A stretch of 64,000 nt of DNA, from positions 62,001 through 126,000 of the forward strand of contig CAZEHA010000002.1 in assembly GCA_964511665.1 (NCBI GenBank), read 5' to 3'. Position numbers and translations under genes: made by a program. A model generated the notes under the pieces. It did not search any database. It was not told the DNA's origin and saw only the letters and a list, made by a program, of their open reading frames with translations. This document shows, one piece after another, positions 44,458 to 52,786 of the stretch (within the stretch, counting starts at the first letter, position 1; the number at the start of each line of letters is the position of its first letter). The stretch comes from JAGOEF01 sp964511665 (GTDB lineage: Bacteria > Bacteroidota > Bacteroidia > Bacteroidales > ML635J-15).

Positions 44458-44847
44458 TTATTTAACTGTTGTGTAAGTTTTAAATTCAGGAGGATTTTCG
44501 AGTGTCTTTTTTACTTTACAAAATTCAGCTGCAGTAACAAGCGCCTGACGATACTTTTCGGGAAAATCGGCGGGCACCTGTATCTCGAATTCAACACGAA
44601 TCGGTAAACCGGTTTGATTATCGAATTCTATGTGTTGAACTATTTTCATGTTATCGGTTGCGATATTCCGTTTATCGCAGAAGTATTTCACATAAATACC
44701 TGCACAGGTACCCAGCGAAGCAAGAAAGAGTTCGTATGGTGAGGGTGCTGAATTCAAACCACCGGCAAACACCTGCTGGTCGGTTCTTACAGTGTGTCCG
44801 TTAATATGAGCTGTAACCACTTTACCTCCATCGAATGTAACTTCCAT
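44458..44847 (-). CDS. OsmC/Ohr family protein
   Basis: A 129-residue protein with the OsmC layout: GGLNSAPSPYELFLASLGTC near the middle, then AEFCKVKKTLENPP. The two conserved Cys (LGTCAG and EFCKVK) are the redox pair used by OsmC/Ohr enzymes to reduce organic hydroperoxides with thiols. Closer to the YhfA-type short members. It may protect against peroxides, alongside two glutathione peroxidases in this window. Confidence 0.88.
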   Translation of the reverse strand: MEVTFDGGKVVTAHINGHTVRTDQQVFAGGLNSAPSPYELFLASLGTCAGIYVKYFCDKRNIATDNMKIVQHIEFDNQTGLPIRVEFEIQVPADFPEKYRQALVTAAEFCKVKKTLENPPEFKTYTTVK

Positions 44848-44880
44848 AGTATAAATTATAAGAGTTTATAAGTGCAAGAA

Positions 44881-44888
44881 CAAAAATA
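44881..44888 (-). promoter_or_regulatory. Probable -7 element of osmC-like/nifX-like pair
   Basis: TATTTTTG on the minus strand, about 34 bases before the ATG at 44847. No TTTG at the expected distance upstream. Confidence 0.4.
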
Positions 44889-44912
44889 GACAGTTTTTGT
44901 TTCGGGAATCGC

Positions 44913-45629
44913 TTACTTTATTCCCCTTTGTTTTTTTACCGCCTCATAGGCTTCGAGCAACTTCTGAAATTTCTCTTTTGCCGCAAGTTGCACATCTTCC
45001 CCAAGATGTGCCACTTTGTCGGGATGATATTTAATAGCCATGGCTCGGTAGGCTTTTTTCACTTCCTCGTCGGATGCATTTTTCGAGATTTCGAGAATAT
45101 CGTAAGCTGCATCAGAATTGTCGGCAACAACAAACATTGCCTGAATCGAAAGATAATCGTTTTGTCTAATACCCATCCATTGAGCCATTTGTTTTATGGC
45201 AGCAATTTCAGAAGCCTCTACCATTCCATCGGCACGGGCAATGCCAAACATGTAGTGCAGCATTTGCAATTTCGATGAATAATCGAGATTGATACGCATC
45301 TGTTCGCAAACATCACGGGCATTGATATCCTTATTTAGCACATCACGCAACATCAGAAGTGCTTCATGTGCTTTTTCTTCTCCAAAATTTCGCACAAAAA
45401 ATGCTTTAACATAATCGAGTTCCGACTTTTTAAGCACTTTGTTGGCTTTCATCACTACAGCCGTAACCACCACTAAGGCAACAGCAAAGTCGCCGGCCTG
45501 AGTCGATTTTGAGGATTTGCTCGAACTATTATCAAAAAAACTTCCCGCAATAAAACCAATAACAGCCCCAATCGGGCCACCCAATACCCAGCCGAGGCCT
45601 CCTCCTATCCATTTAGCATATTTAGCCAT
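44913..45629 (-). CDS. TerB/DjlA-like protein with C-terminal J domain
   Basis: A 238-residue protein when started at ATG 45629 (MAKYAKWIGGGLGWVLGG), which overlaps the coaE stop by 8 bases. A glycine-rich hydrophobic segment (about 6-30) anchors it to the inner membrane; a TerB-like helical domain (about 45-165) follows; the C-terminal J domain (about 170-238) has YHPDKVAHLGED, i.e. the HPD motif. This is the DjlA organisation, a membrane-bound co-chaperone for DnaK. Last gene of the nusB-coaE cluster. Confidence 0.88.
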   Translation of the reverse strand: MAKYAKWIGGGLGWVLGGPIGAVIGFIAGSFFDNSSSKSSKSTQAGDFAVALVVVTAVVMKANKVLKKSELDYVKAFFVRNFGEEKAHEALLMLRDVLNKDINARDVCEQMRINLDYSSKLQMLHYMFGIARADGMVEASEIAAIKQMAQWMGIRQNDYLSIQAMFVVADNSDAAYDILEISKNASDEEVKKAYRAMAIKYHPDKVAHLGEDVQLAAKEKFQKLLEAYEAVKKQRGIK

Positions 45630-46215
45630 GTTTCGCTTCAATTTGTTCGAGAACAGAAACAACCTGAGGGAATAACAAGCGTTTCTCGTTGTTTTCGATA
45701 ATATGGGTTGCTGTATTTTCATATTCGGCTTCAGCTACCTGAGCAGCCACACGTCTTGAAGCCATTTCTGCAGAGATAGGATTCCGTTCTATCAATCGTT
45801 TCATTCGCAAATCGAGTGGAGATCGAACATAAATAACCTCGTGTAAATCCGACAACGCCGACAATCGGGGCAATAAGGCAGTTTCAATAATTGTAATTGA
45901 GTTATGAGTATGTTTCCTCCATTCGAAATAATCAGAAAGTACAACAGGATGAACCACCGAATCGACAAATGCCCTGTCGATATCGTTCTCAAAAATACGA
46001 TGAGCCAATACAGTTTTATTTAGTTTAGAATCACAATATATATCCTCTCCAAAATATTGCTTTAAAGCAGTAATAATTCTATCATCACACTCCATCAGAC
46101 GGGCTGCTCTGGCATCGCTATAGTAGATATCGATTCCGAAACAAGCAATAATTTTGCATACCATTGTTTTGCCTGATGCAATACCACCCGTAACTGCAGC
46201 ATGAATTGTTGCCAT
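45622..46215 (-). CDS. coaE: Dephospho-CoA kinase
   Basis: A 197-residue P-loop kinase for the last step of CoA synthesis. GGIASGKTMVCKII is the Walker A region (one Ala where Gly is usual), SDARAARLM follows, and VYVRSPLDLRMKRLIERN is the later nucleotide-contact region. It begins 1 base after the YbbR gene stop, and its end overlaps the DjlA-like gene. Confidence 0.93.
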   Translation of the reverse strand: MATIHAAVTGGIASGKTMVCKIIACFGIDIYYSDARAARLMECDDRIITALKQYFGEDIYCDSKLNKTVLAHRIFENDIDRAFVDSVVHPVVLSDYFEWRKHTHNSITIIETALLPRLSALSDLHEVIYVRSPLDLRMKRLIERNPISAEMASRRVAAQVAEAEYENTATHIIENNEKRLLFPQVVSVLEQIEAKHG

Positions 46216-46216
46216 A

Positions 46217-47209
46217 CTATTTTTCGATTATAAAACGAACTTCGCGTTTATGCAACTTAATATCGCGCACTTTATCGGGCTGTTTCGATAAAACCAAGGC
46301 AATTGACCCAATATTGCTATTGTTATACACTGCGTTTAACACAAAATCTTTTTCGGTAATCAGGTCGTAATCAGGCAGTGCTACCTTAAAACTAACATCT
46401 ACCTTATCGGGAATGAACATCATTTTTGTATTAGCGGGAAAATTCATTGGGACCACCGGCAAGCTGAGTGTTTTTTCGGTGCATTTTTCAACATCGAGAA
46501 CAAATTGCACTGCATTGGGCTCAATCTTCAGTCCTTCTATTTTCTTTATTGCAATGCGTTTATGCACCGGTTTCGATATCACTCCCAGCTTGGCACTGAT
46601 GGTTTCAACCGAATCGAGTTTGTCGAGTAAACTTGAGCTACCATATACTACAACTGTAGAAGGAGTGATTGTTGGGTTTTGCTTCAGCATGTATCCTCCA
46701 TCAACAATAAACTCTACATCGGCATACACCGGCACCGATTTACTTTCGACGCTGTTTGTTGTGAAAAACAAAGTATCGGGCAAAACCGAAACAAAACTCA
46801 CATCGTTATCGAAGCGTTTCATCAGGTATTCAGAGAGCTTATTCATCGACAAATAGTAAGTATTTCTATCTCCCTGATATCTGCCGGGTTTAAATTCTGA
46901 TAAATCGATTGTAACGGGAATATCTTTGGGAGCTATTTTATACTTAAGCAAGTTATAGCCGAACCCTTTGATTTCAACTGCCAATTGCTTGGGCAACTGC
47001 GATTCATCAATCGATTTATAAGGGATATTTTCGAATTTTACATTAAAAGTAAGCGTTGTGGTATATTCTTTTTCGATGGCATTCAACAACCATAATATAG
47101 TTGATACCACAACAAAAAACATGAATACCAGGAACTTCTTATTCCTTATTAGAAGTTTTGCATACCGATAAAACTTAGAAGGTCCCGATATCTTCGGATT
47201 TTCAGACAA
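46217..47209 (-). CDS. YbbR-domain membrane protein
   Basis: A 330-residue protein with one N-terminal transmembrane helix (about 25-45) and beta-rich YbbR repeats (about 50-330), with phrases such as LPKQLAVEIKGFGYNLLKY and KIAPKDIPVTIDLSEFKPGRY. In Gram-positives YbbR/CdaR regulates the c-di-AMP cyclase; here it lies next to coaE, an arrangement common in Bacteroidota. Its function here is unproven. Confidence 0.85.
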   Translation of the reverse strand: MSENPKISGPSKFYRYAKLLIRNKKFLVFMFFVVVSTILWLLNAIEKEYTTTLTFNVKFENIPYKSIDESQLPKQLAVEIKGFGYNLLKYKIAPKDIPVTIDLSEFKPGRYQGDRNTYYLSMNKLSEYLMKRFDNDVSFVSVLPDTLFFTTNSVESKSVPVYADVEFIVDGGYMLKQNPTITPSTVVVYGSSSLLDKLDSVETISAKLGVISKPVHKRIAIKKIEGLKIEPNAVQFVLDVEKCTEKTLSLPVVPMNFPANTKMMFIPDKVDVSFKVALPDYDLITEKDFVLNAVYNNSNIGSIALVLSKQPDKVRDIKLHKREVRFIIEK

Positions 47210-47212
47210 GGC

Positions 47213-47533
47213 CTATTTCGATTGTGGAGGATTTGCGGGATTTCCCACCACCTCAGATTTCTGAATTCTTATTTTTACGTTGGTATCAACTTCGAGGAGA
47301 ATGGTTTGCTCTTCTATTTCAACAATTTTACCGTGAATTCCTCCTGTAGTAATAACCTTATCACCTTTGGCCAGGCTTTCTCTGAATTTGCGAAGCTCTT
47401 TTTGCCGTTTGCTTTGGGGGCGAAGAATTAAAAAATAGAAAACCGCGAAAAGCAATACGATAAAAAATATGGAACTCATTGTTCCCTGCTCTCCCCCTTC
47501 GGTAGGAGCCATTAAAAAGATTGTCATCATCAT
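47213..47533 (-). CDS. yajC: Preprotein translocase accessory subunit YajC
   Basis: A 106-residue single-span protein: transmembrane helix at about 20-40 (SSIFFIVLLFAVFYFLILR) then the RPQSKRQKELRKF motif and GDKVITTGGIHGKIVEI. YajC accompanies SecDF-type translocase. Three ATGs lie in tandem; 47533 is taken, 47527 is equally possible. 3 bases from the YbbR gene. Confidence 0.93.
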   Translation of the reverse strand: MMMTIFLMAPTEGGEQGTMSSIFFIVLLFAVFYFLILRPQSKRQKELRKFRESLAKGDKVITTGGIHGKIVEIEEQTILLEVDTNVKIRIQKSEVVGNPANPPQSK

Positions 47534-47552
47534 TGTTAAGTTTGGTATTAAT

Positions 47553-48020
47553 TTATTTGGTTACTATATCGCAACGAATGCGCAATTCAACTGAATTTGG
47601 TTGTGTATTGGCTTCAACTTTAATTGATTTAGATTGCTCGCCCGACCTGCCGCTGCTATCGAAAATAACTTCGATACTTCCCTTTTCTCCGGGCTTTACA
47701 GGCTCTTTTGTCCACTTTGGCGTTGTGCAACCACAAGTAGCTTTCACGTCTTTAATAATCAGATTGCTGCCTCCAGTATTGGTAAATATAAAAGTGTGAG
47801 CTACTTTCTCGCCCTGAATGAGAATTCCGAAATTATAATCAAGTTCACTGAACGTAAACTGGGGCAATTTACTCATATCTCCATTTCCGCTTGCGGTGTT
47901 CGGGTTCTGAATATTGTATTCGCTTACCTGTGCACTATTGTTGTTGGAGCCACCTGAACATGAAATAATTGCAACAGAAAGCATTACAACTAAAACCAAA
48001 TGAATACATTTAAACAACAT
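47553..48020 (-). CDS. DUF1573 lipoprotein
   Basis: A 155-residue lipoprotein (lipobox VAIISC, Cys about residue 21). The core phrase FSELDYNFGILIQGEKVAHT and the Cys pair in VKATCGCTTPKWTKEP define DUF1573, an Ig-like fold. Function unknown. In Bacteroidales it regularly stands between nusB and yajC, as here, 19 bases before yajC. Confidence 0.9.
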   Translation of the reverse strand: MLFKCIHLVLVVMLSVAIISCSGGSNNNSAQVSEYNIQNPNTASGNGDMSKLPQFTFSELDYNFGILIQGEKVAHTFIFTNTGGSNLIIKDVKATCGCTTPKWTKEPVKPGEKGSIEVIFDSSGRSGEQSKSIKVEANTQPNSVELRIRCDIVTK

Positions 48021-48053
48021 GACTGAAAATTTTTACAAAATTAATAAATTCCG

Positions 48054-49004
48054 TTAAATATCACCAATCAAACCTCTTCCCGATTTCACGGCTTTGCCAC
48101 TTGCTTTTAAATCAATGTAAATCTTTTCGAGCAGGCCATTTAGGAACATACTGCTTTTCATTGTGCTGTAGTATTTCGATATCTCAATATATTCGTTAAT
48201 TGACACTCTGGCTGGAATTCCGGGCATATATACAAACTCTGATATAGCCAGATGCAGGAGCAATCGGTCGGTAAGTGCAATGCGTTCGATTTCCCAGTTA
48301 ATGATGTGTCGTTCGATAATTTCATCAAAATCCTTATTGTAAATCAAGCAAAACTTCAGCAATTGTATTGCAAAGTCTCTGTCCTCTTCATTTTGGTAAA
48401 CATCAGTAACAGGAATAAATGGCTGCTCGGTTGTTTTCACAGCTTTAATATTTCGAATGATGGTACTGATAACGAATTCGAGATCATCGTTCCAGTAAAT
48501 GCTTTTTTCTTCGAGCTGTTGCTCGATATCGATATTCACAGCAATTTCTTTTTCAAGGATATCGGTAAGTATTTTCACTGAAGCATTTGTGCCCGCTTCT
48601 CTTTCTGACAGATATTTTTGATAATATGCCGATTGTCTCACTTTTGCCCAGATGCGTTTTAGCAACTCTAATTGTTCATTCCAGAAAAAGCCTACAGTTT
48701 TACTATGTGCTTTCACATTGTGTTGTTCGGCTATTTTCTCGAGTATGGGGTTTTCGGAAAAAGTTGTGATGGGATGCCTATCTTCGTCGGTCGGGAAATA
48801 TTTGTCTTTCGAAGCTTCGATTCTTTCGTTTTCGATATCGCGAAAAACGAGCAGCAAATGCAAAAAAGTATAATACAGATCGAGAGTTGCCTTGGTACTG
48901 CGGTCTAATTCGTTTAAAGCCGAATCGAGGTCGATACTACCTTTACCTTGCTGCGCGTAATACACCTGCATTACTTTAATCCGTAATAACCTGCGACTAA
49001 TCAT
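48054..49004 (-). CDS. nusB: Transcription antitermination protein NusB, long Bacteroidota form
   Basis: A 316-residue protein, longer than the about 140-residue enterobacterial NusB. Start 49004 (MISRRLLRIKVMQVYYA) matches the family N-terminus; an ATG 7 codons earlier is less likely. The N-terminal half is a Bacteroidota-specific helical extension, and the C-terminal NusB domain (about 190-316) contains EIERIALTDRLLLHLAISE and PARVSINEYIEISKYYS. It helps antitermination in rRNA operons. It begins the nusB-DUF1573-yajC-ybbR-coaE-djlA run. Confidence 0.92.
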   Translation of the reverse strand: MISRRLLRIKVMQVYYAQQGKGSIDLDSALNELDRSTKATLDLYYTFLHLLLVFRDIENERIEASKDKYFPTDEDRHPITTFSENPILEKIAEQHNVKAHSKTVGFFWNEQLELLKRIWAKVRQSAYYQKYLSEREAGTNASVKILTDILEKEIAVNIDIEQQLEEKSIYWNDDLEFVISTIIRNIKAVKTTEQPFIPVTDVYQNEEDRDFAIQLLKFCLIYNKDFDEIIERHIINWEIERIALTDRLLLHLAISEFVYMPGIPARVSINEYIEISKYYSTMKSSMFLNGLLEKIYIDLKASGKAVKSGRGLIGDI

Positions 49005-49022
49005 AGTTAAGAACATTTTGCG

Positions 49023-49055
49023 CAAAAATAAGTAAATTATTATGGTAGCAACAAT
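49023..49055 (-). promoter_or_regulatory. Probable promoter of the nusB operon
   Basis: On the minus strand: ATTG (49052-49055), 21 bases, TATTTTTG (49023-49030). The -7 box is exact and the -33 box keeps the TTG core. Confidence 0.5.
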
Positions 49056-49285
49056 AAAAGAAAATTAATATTTCAATTCGCTGGCTGCACATCAAGCGTC
49101 CTATATAAATATAAATCATTAATTTATTGCGACTTAGACCAATGTCATTTTTTAATAATATATTACTAAAACGTAAACTTGAATGCCATAAATTAACCCT
49201 AAGCAATTCTTTTCATAAGAATAATTTGCATCTTAATTATTTTTGATTTATTTTCGTAAATTGGAGATAATGAATTCTGTGTAAG

Positions 49286-49636
49286 ATGCAAGATTACGAC
49301 AACAAAGGGAAAGACGAAATCTATTCTAGAGCCATCAGGGCAGGCAAAAGAACTTACTTTTTCGATGTAAAAGAAACCCGAAAAGGCGATTATTATTTAA
49401 CAGTAACCGAAAGCAAAAAGATTTTCGACCGCGACGGGAATTCACATTTTGAGAAGCACAAAATTTTCTTGTATAAAGAAGATTTTGAAAAGTTTTCGGA
49501 GGCATTGCACGAAAGTGTCGATTTTATTTTCCAAAATTCGCCCATAATTGATATGGAGCAAAACATTTCGGAAAACAAATCGGCTGGCAACTTCGATGAT
49601 GTAAGTTTCGAAGACCTTGAAGGCAATAAAGAATGA
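49286..49636 (+). CDS. PUR-alpha-like DNA/RNA-binding protein (DUF3276)
   Basis: A 116-residue protein opening with EIYSRAIRAGKRTYFFDVKE, then DYYLTVTESKKIF and HKIFLYKEDFEKFSEAL, the DUF3276 pattern, related to the PUR-alpha single-strand nucleic-acid-binding fold. The C-terminal 25 residues are acidic (DDVSFEDLEGNKE). It probably binds RNA or ssDNA. It stands alone, divergent from nusB. A TATTTTTG at 49238-49245 may be its -7 element. Confidence 0.88.
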   Translation: MQDYDNKGKDEIYSRAIRAGKRTYFFDVKETRKGDYYLTVTESKKIFDRDGNSHFEKHKIFLYKEDFEKFSEALHESVDFIFQNSPIIDMEQNISENKSAGNFDDVSFEDLEGNKE

Positions 49637-49696
49637 CTTAGACGAGAGTCGGTCTGATAGTGTTTTATGTCATCCTCATCGGGGGTGTGATTGTAG

Positions 49697-50152
49697 TTAC
49701 CTATAAATGTATTCGTTTATTTTCTTCAGGAACAGGGCATCGGTTTCGTCAAAAGCCGAAAGTCTGTCGCTGTCAACGTCGAGAACCCCGCAAACCTCTT
49801 TTTTCTCGTTCAATAAAGGAACTACAATTTCTGATTTCGATTTCGGATTACAAGCAATATGCCCTTCGAATTGATGTACATTTTCGACAATTACAGGCTT
49901 TCCCGAATTAATACCCGACCAACACACTCCGGTGTTTCTTGCCAACTTCATGCATGCGGCCGGACCCTGATATGGCCCTACCAGTAAATCTCCATCAATC
50001 AGCAAATAATAACCTGTCCAAAAAAACACCGGTTGCATTTTGTGATGCAAATAAGCACACACAGTAGCCATCCTCGATACAGGGTTATTTACTTTTTGCA
50101 GAGCCGGCTCTAATTGATCAATTAAACGTTTATATCTGGCTTCTTTATTCAT
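49697..50152 (-). CDS. Free methionine-(R)-sulfoxide reductase, GAF domain
   Basis: A 151-residue single GAF domain. The three Cys positions of fRMsr/YebR are all present: ACMKLARNTGVCWSG (two Cys) and HIACNPKSKSEIVVPL (third). The enzyme reduces free Met-R-sulfoxide with thioredoxin. Length and motif order are normal. It faces the PUR-like gene tail to tail and is divergent from the exported glutathione peroxidase. Confidence 0.9.
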   Translation of the reverse strand: MNKEARYKRLIDQLEPALQKVNNPVSRMATVCAYLHHKMQPVFFWTGYYLLIDGDLLVGPYQGPAACMKLARNTGVCWSGINSGKPVIVENVHQFEGHIACNPKSKSEIVVPLLNEKKEVCGVLDVDSDRLSAFDETDALFLKKINEYIYR

Positions 50153-50219
50153 GAATCATTTTTATTACTATTTTGCAAACAATATTAATCATTATCTGTT
50201 TCATTAAAAAATTTAGATT

Positions 50220-50753
50220 ATGAAAACTTCATTAATAACCCTATTCGTGCTTATTGCAACATTTTCTTATGCCCAAAAGTCAGATTTTTATAGTTTAAAA
50301 GCCACTGACATATCGGGTAACGAATTCAGTTTCGAAAACCTGAAAGGCAAAAAGGTTCTCATCGTAAACACAGCCTCAAAGTGTGGTTTAACACCACAGT
50401 ACAAAGAATTGGAGGAGCTACATCAGAAGTATGCCGACAAACTTGTTATTATTGGTTTTCCGGCCAATAATTTCATGAGTCAGGAACCCGGAACCAACGA
50501 AGAAATTGCCGAATTCTGTGAAAAAAATTATGGTGTCAGCTTCAAAATGATGTCGAAAATATCGGTTAAAGGCGACGACATGCATCCTGTATATCAGTGG
50601 CTAACACAAAAGTCGAACAACAGGCATTCTGATTCGGAAATAAGCTGGAACTTTCAGAAATACATGATTGATGAAAAGGGGAACCTTGTTGGTTTTGCAA
50701 AACCCATGGAAAAACCTTTCGACAAAAAAATCATCGATTTTATCGAGAATTGA
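50220..50753 (+). CDS. Exported glutathione peroxidase-type thiol peroxidase
   Basis: A 177-residue peroxidase with a Sec signal peptide (about 1-18, ending FSYAQ), thus periplasmic. The peroxidatic Cys is in IVNTASKCGLTPQY, and the resolving-type Cys in FCEKNYGVSFKM, aligned with the yeast Gpx3 resolving Cys. The FPC...NQF Cys of the cytoplasmic relative is Ala here (GFPANNFMSQEPG), which is not needed for the thioredoxin mechanism. It likely needs a periplasmic thiol donor; the DsbD-like protein in the window is one candidate. Confidence 0.9.
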   Translation: MKTSLITLFVLIATFSYAQKSDFYSLKATDISGNEFSFENLKGKKVLIVNTASKCGLTPQYKELEELHQKYADKLVIIGFPANNFMSQEPGTNEEIAEFCEKNYGVSFKMMSKISVKGDDMHPVYQWLTQKSNNRHSDSEISWNFQKYMIDEKGNLVGFAKPMEKPFDKKIIDFIEN

Positions 50754-50762
50754 TTTGCGATA

Positions 50763-51299
50763 TCAATAAAACACTTCTGTTACCAGTGTTTTCGAAGCTC
50801 GTGCACTTCTTGGTGAAGGTCGAAAAACGATAGTATCGCCGGCAACATCAAGCATAGGATATAGTTTATTTTCGAAATATTGGCGCACAGTGGCGTAATC
50901 GAAATCGCTTGAATAGCGATACATTGTTTTATTCTTTCTCTTTTCTGAAAATATCATTACGCAACAAAGACTTTTTGATGGCTGCCCCAGATGCAACATA
51001 AGTTTGTCGTTTTCACGAATTACCCGATTGGTAATTATGCTGAAATTGACCCGGACGAGGCTATTGGCCGAATCGGTGCGGAATGTAAAATCGAGACTTA
51101 ATTTATCGTCGTCGGCTTTATACCACAAAGGTTTAATAAAATACTGAACAACACCGGGAGCTATAAAAAAATCGGTATAATAGGTTGAGTTGATTTTTGA
51201 TCCGGTATGCTTCACCCCCATGCACGCAGATAGAGCCATTGCTAAAAGCACAGCTATAAACAATTGACCAATACCAGTAAGACGGAATGATTGTTTCAT
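50763..51299 (-). CDS. Lipoprotein of unknown function
   Basis: A 178-residue protein with lipobox ALSAC (Cys about residue 26) when started at MKQSFRLTG (51299). The mature part is a beta-rich domain (YYTDFFIAPGVVQYFIKPL, LSLDFTFRTDSANSLVRVNF) ending RPSPRSARASKTLVTEVFY. I recognise no family. It is convergent with the exported peroxidase gene, only 9 bases apart. Confidence 0.65.
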   Translation of the reverse strand: MKQSFRLTGIGQLFIAVLLAMALSACMGVKHTGSKINSTYYTDFFIAPGVVQYFIKPLWYKADDDKLSLDFTFRTDSANSLVRVNFSIITNRVIRENDKLMLHLGQPSKSLCCVMIFSEKRKNKTMYRYSSDFDYATVRQYFENKLYPMLDVAGDTIVFRPSPRSARASKTLVTEVFY

Positions 51300-51311
51300 G
51301 CACATTTAAAA

Positions 51312-51340
51312 TAAACAAAGCCGCAACCTCAGTTACGGCT
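51312..51340 (-). terminator. Intrinsic terminator after the TRL-like gene
   Basis: Stem AGCCGTAAC/GTTGCGGCT (one mismatch) with a 4-base loop on the minus strand, followed by a T-rich stretch. It lies 21 bases past the TRL-like stop. Confidence 0.6.
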
Positions 51341-51360
51341 CTGTCACCAAAAGCTTCAGG

Positions 51361-51642
51361 TTATTCACCTGTTACAATGCATTCGTAGGTTTGGATAATA
51401 CCCAGCATATCTTTCTGTTTAAAATCAACGGTAGAAATTTTAGTAATACCGCCGTTTTTTGCTGCAGTTCTGATACTGGCATCGCCATTAAACCACAACA
51501 CATGTAAAAATCCGGTGGCTGATGCAACACCTACCTTGCTACCTACAGGATTACTTGTAGCAGCCACAGGCACAGTTAAAGAACAAGCAGTAGCCAATAA
51601 ACCGGCTAAAACCACGAATGCAAATAATTTAATACGTTTCAT
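51361..51642 (-). CDS. TRL-like small lipoprotein
   Basis: A 93-residue lipoprotein (lipobox LLATAC, Cys about residue 20). The phrase VPVAATSNPVGSKVGVASAT, then DASIRTAAKNGGITKISTVD and LGIIQTYECIVTGE, match the TRL (tRNA-associated locus) family of small bacterial lipoproteins. Function unknown. A terminator follows. It is not next to a tRNA here. Confidence 0.85.
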   Translation of the reverse strand: MKRIKLFAFVVLAGLLATACSLTVPVAATSNPVGSKVGVASATGFLHVLWFNGDASIRTAAKNGGITKISTVDFKQKDMLGIIQTYECIVTGE

Positions 51643-51691
51643 AACACATTTCTTTGGTTAATAATAAAGTACAAAGCAATACAAATATGCA

Positions 51692-52750
51692 TTATTTTTC
51701 TCGTTTTCGGAACAAACGATAAAAAATATTTTTTTTCTTTTCCGGTTTCAACAATTCTACGCTATCTTGCGCCATGCCTTGGGCAAAGGTAACTTTTTTA
51801 CTTTCGTAGGGATATAACAACGACAAATGCATCATATTACGATCGTCGATGCAAATGCTTCCAATTCGGAACTGCATGTTGTTTCTCGAAACTTGCCTAG
51901 CCAGACTGCCTGTTGCATTATCGGGTGTGTTGTCTTGAGCTGTAGAATATATGTCGTTCACCAGCTCCATCTGCGATTTAAAATTCTTTGTTTTGCGAAT
52001 CATACTGTTAAGTAAGGCTTCTACAAAGGCGTTCCAAAGACCTTTCTCGAGCTTTGTGCTTGAGTTAAACGCATTCAGATTTAAGCTTTCGTACGAAACT
52101 CCCCGGTAACCATAGAAATATCCCGGAGGTTTAATTTCTATAGAGTCGAACTCTATTTCGAAGCTAATATCGTTATTAATGTGAATGGCCTTAAATTTTG
52201 AGAATATTCGGTCTGATTCCACACTGCGCCTATACCCCAGCATTAAACTACGAATACTTTCGAGAGAGCGTGTATTGCTTAACTCAAAATCTTGCCGAAA
52301 ATACTCAGCATACACCATCGATTCTTCTTTATCGCTATCGGGATACCACACAATCAGTACGATGGTTTCATCATTCTGGTTACGTTCCTGCTTCAGCACC
52401 TTGTAGTTATTCACTTCCTTCGAAGACATGCGGGCTTCAATTTTCGCCAATTCCTGATAGGTCTCAGTGAGAATAAATGTACGGTGTTCTTCCGACTTTG
52501 TTTCGAAATAGTCGGAAGCATACATCACCTTACTACGATGTAGCAATGCAGCAACACACACAGCACGATGAACGGCAATATTGGCAGCCAATACAGTATC
52601 CGACATACGAGGATCGGATATGCCAATGGCATAAACACTAGCTTCGTCAGATAGAGGAAAATCGGAAAACCATGCCGGCACCTCGTAGTATTGAGCGCTG
52701 ATGCCGTTGGCCAGCGTTATAAAAATAAAAACAGAAACAAAATACTTCAT
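51692..52750 (-). CDS. Exported LPP20-like protein
   Basis: A 352-residue protein with signal peptide ending NGISAQ. PAWFSDFPLSDEASVYAIGI at the mature N-terminus resembles the LPP20 family (PxW...YAVG) of Gram-negative envelope proteins; the rest, a long mixed region, is not recognised. It ends in a basic stretch (FYRLFRKREK). Its ATG is 36 bases from the rimO ATG on the other strand. Confidence 0.5.
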   Translation of the reverse strand: MKYFVSVFIFITLANGISAQYYEVPAWFSDFPLSDEASVYAIGISDPRMSDTVLAANIAVHRAVCVAALLHRSKVMYASDYFETKSEEHRTFILTETYQELAKIEARMSSKEVNNYKVLKQERNQNDETIVLIVWYPDSDKEESMVYAEYFRQDFELSNTRSLESIRSLMLGYRRSVESDRIFSKFKAIHINNDISFEIEFDSIEIKPPGYFYGYRGVSYESLNLNAFNSSTKLEKGLWNAFVEALLNSMIRKTKNFKSQMELVNDIYSTAQDNTPDNATGSLARQVSRNNMQFRIGSICIDDRNMMHLSLLYPYESKKVTFAQGMAQDSVELLKPEKKKNIFYRLFRKREK

Positions 52751-52757
52751 GCTGTGC

Positions 52758-52765
52758 TATATTTG
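52758..52765 (+). promoter_or_regulatory. Probable -7 element of rimO
   Basis: TATATTTG, an exact TAnnTTTG in the 36-base space between the two divergent starts, 22 bases before the rimO ATG. No TTTG at the expected distance. It rules out a start upstream at 52691. Confidence 0.5.
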
Positions 52766-52786
52766 CAGAGCCTAAAATTACTATTT

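Noticed and set aside
45630..45722. Longer N-terminus for the DjlA-like protein
   Set aside because: It would lie inside coaE; the ATG at 45629 gives the expected membrane-anchored N-terminus.
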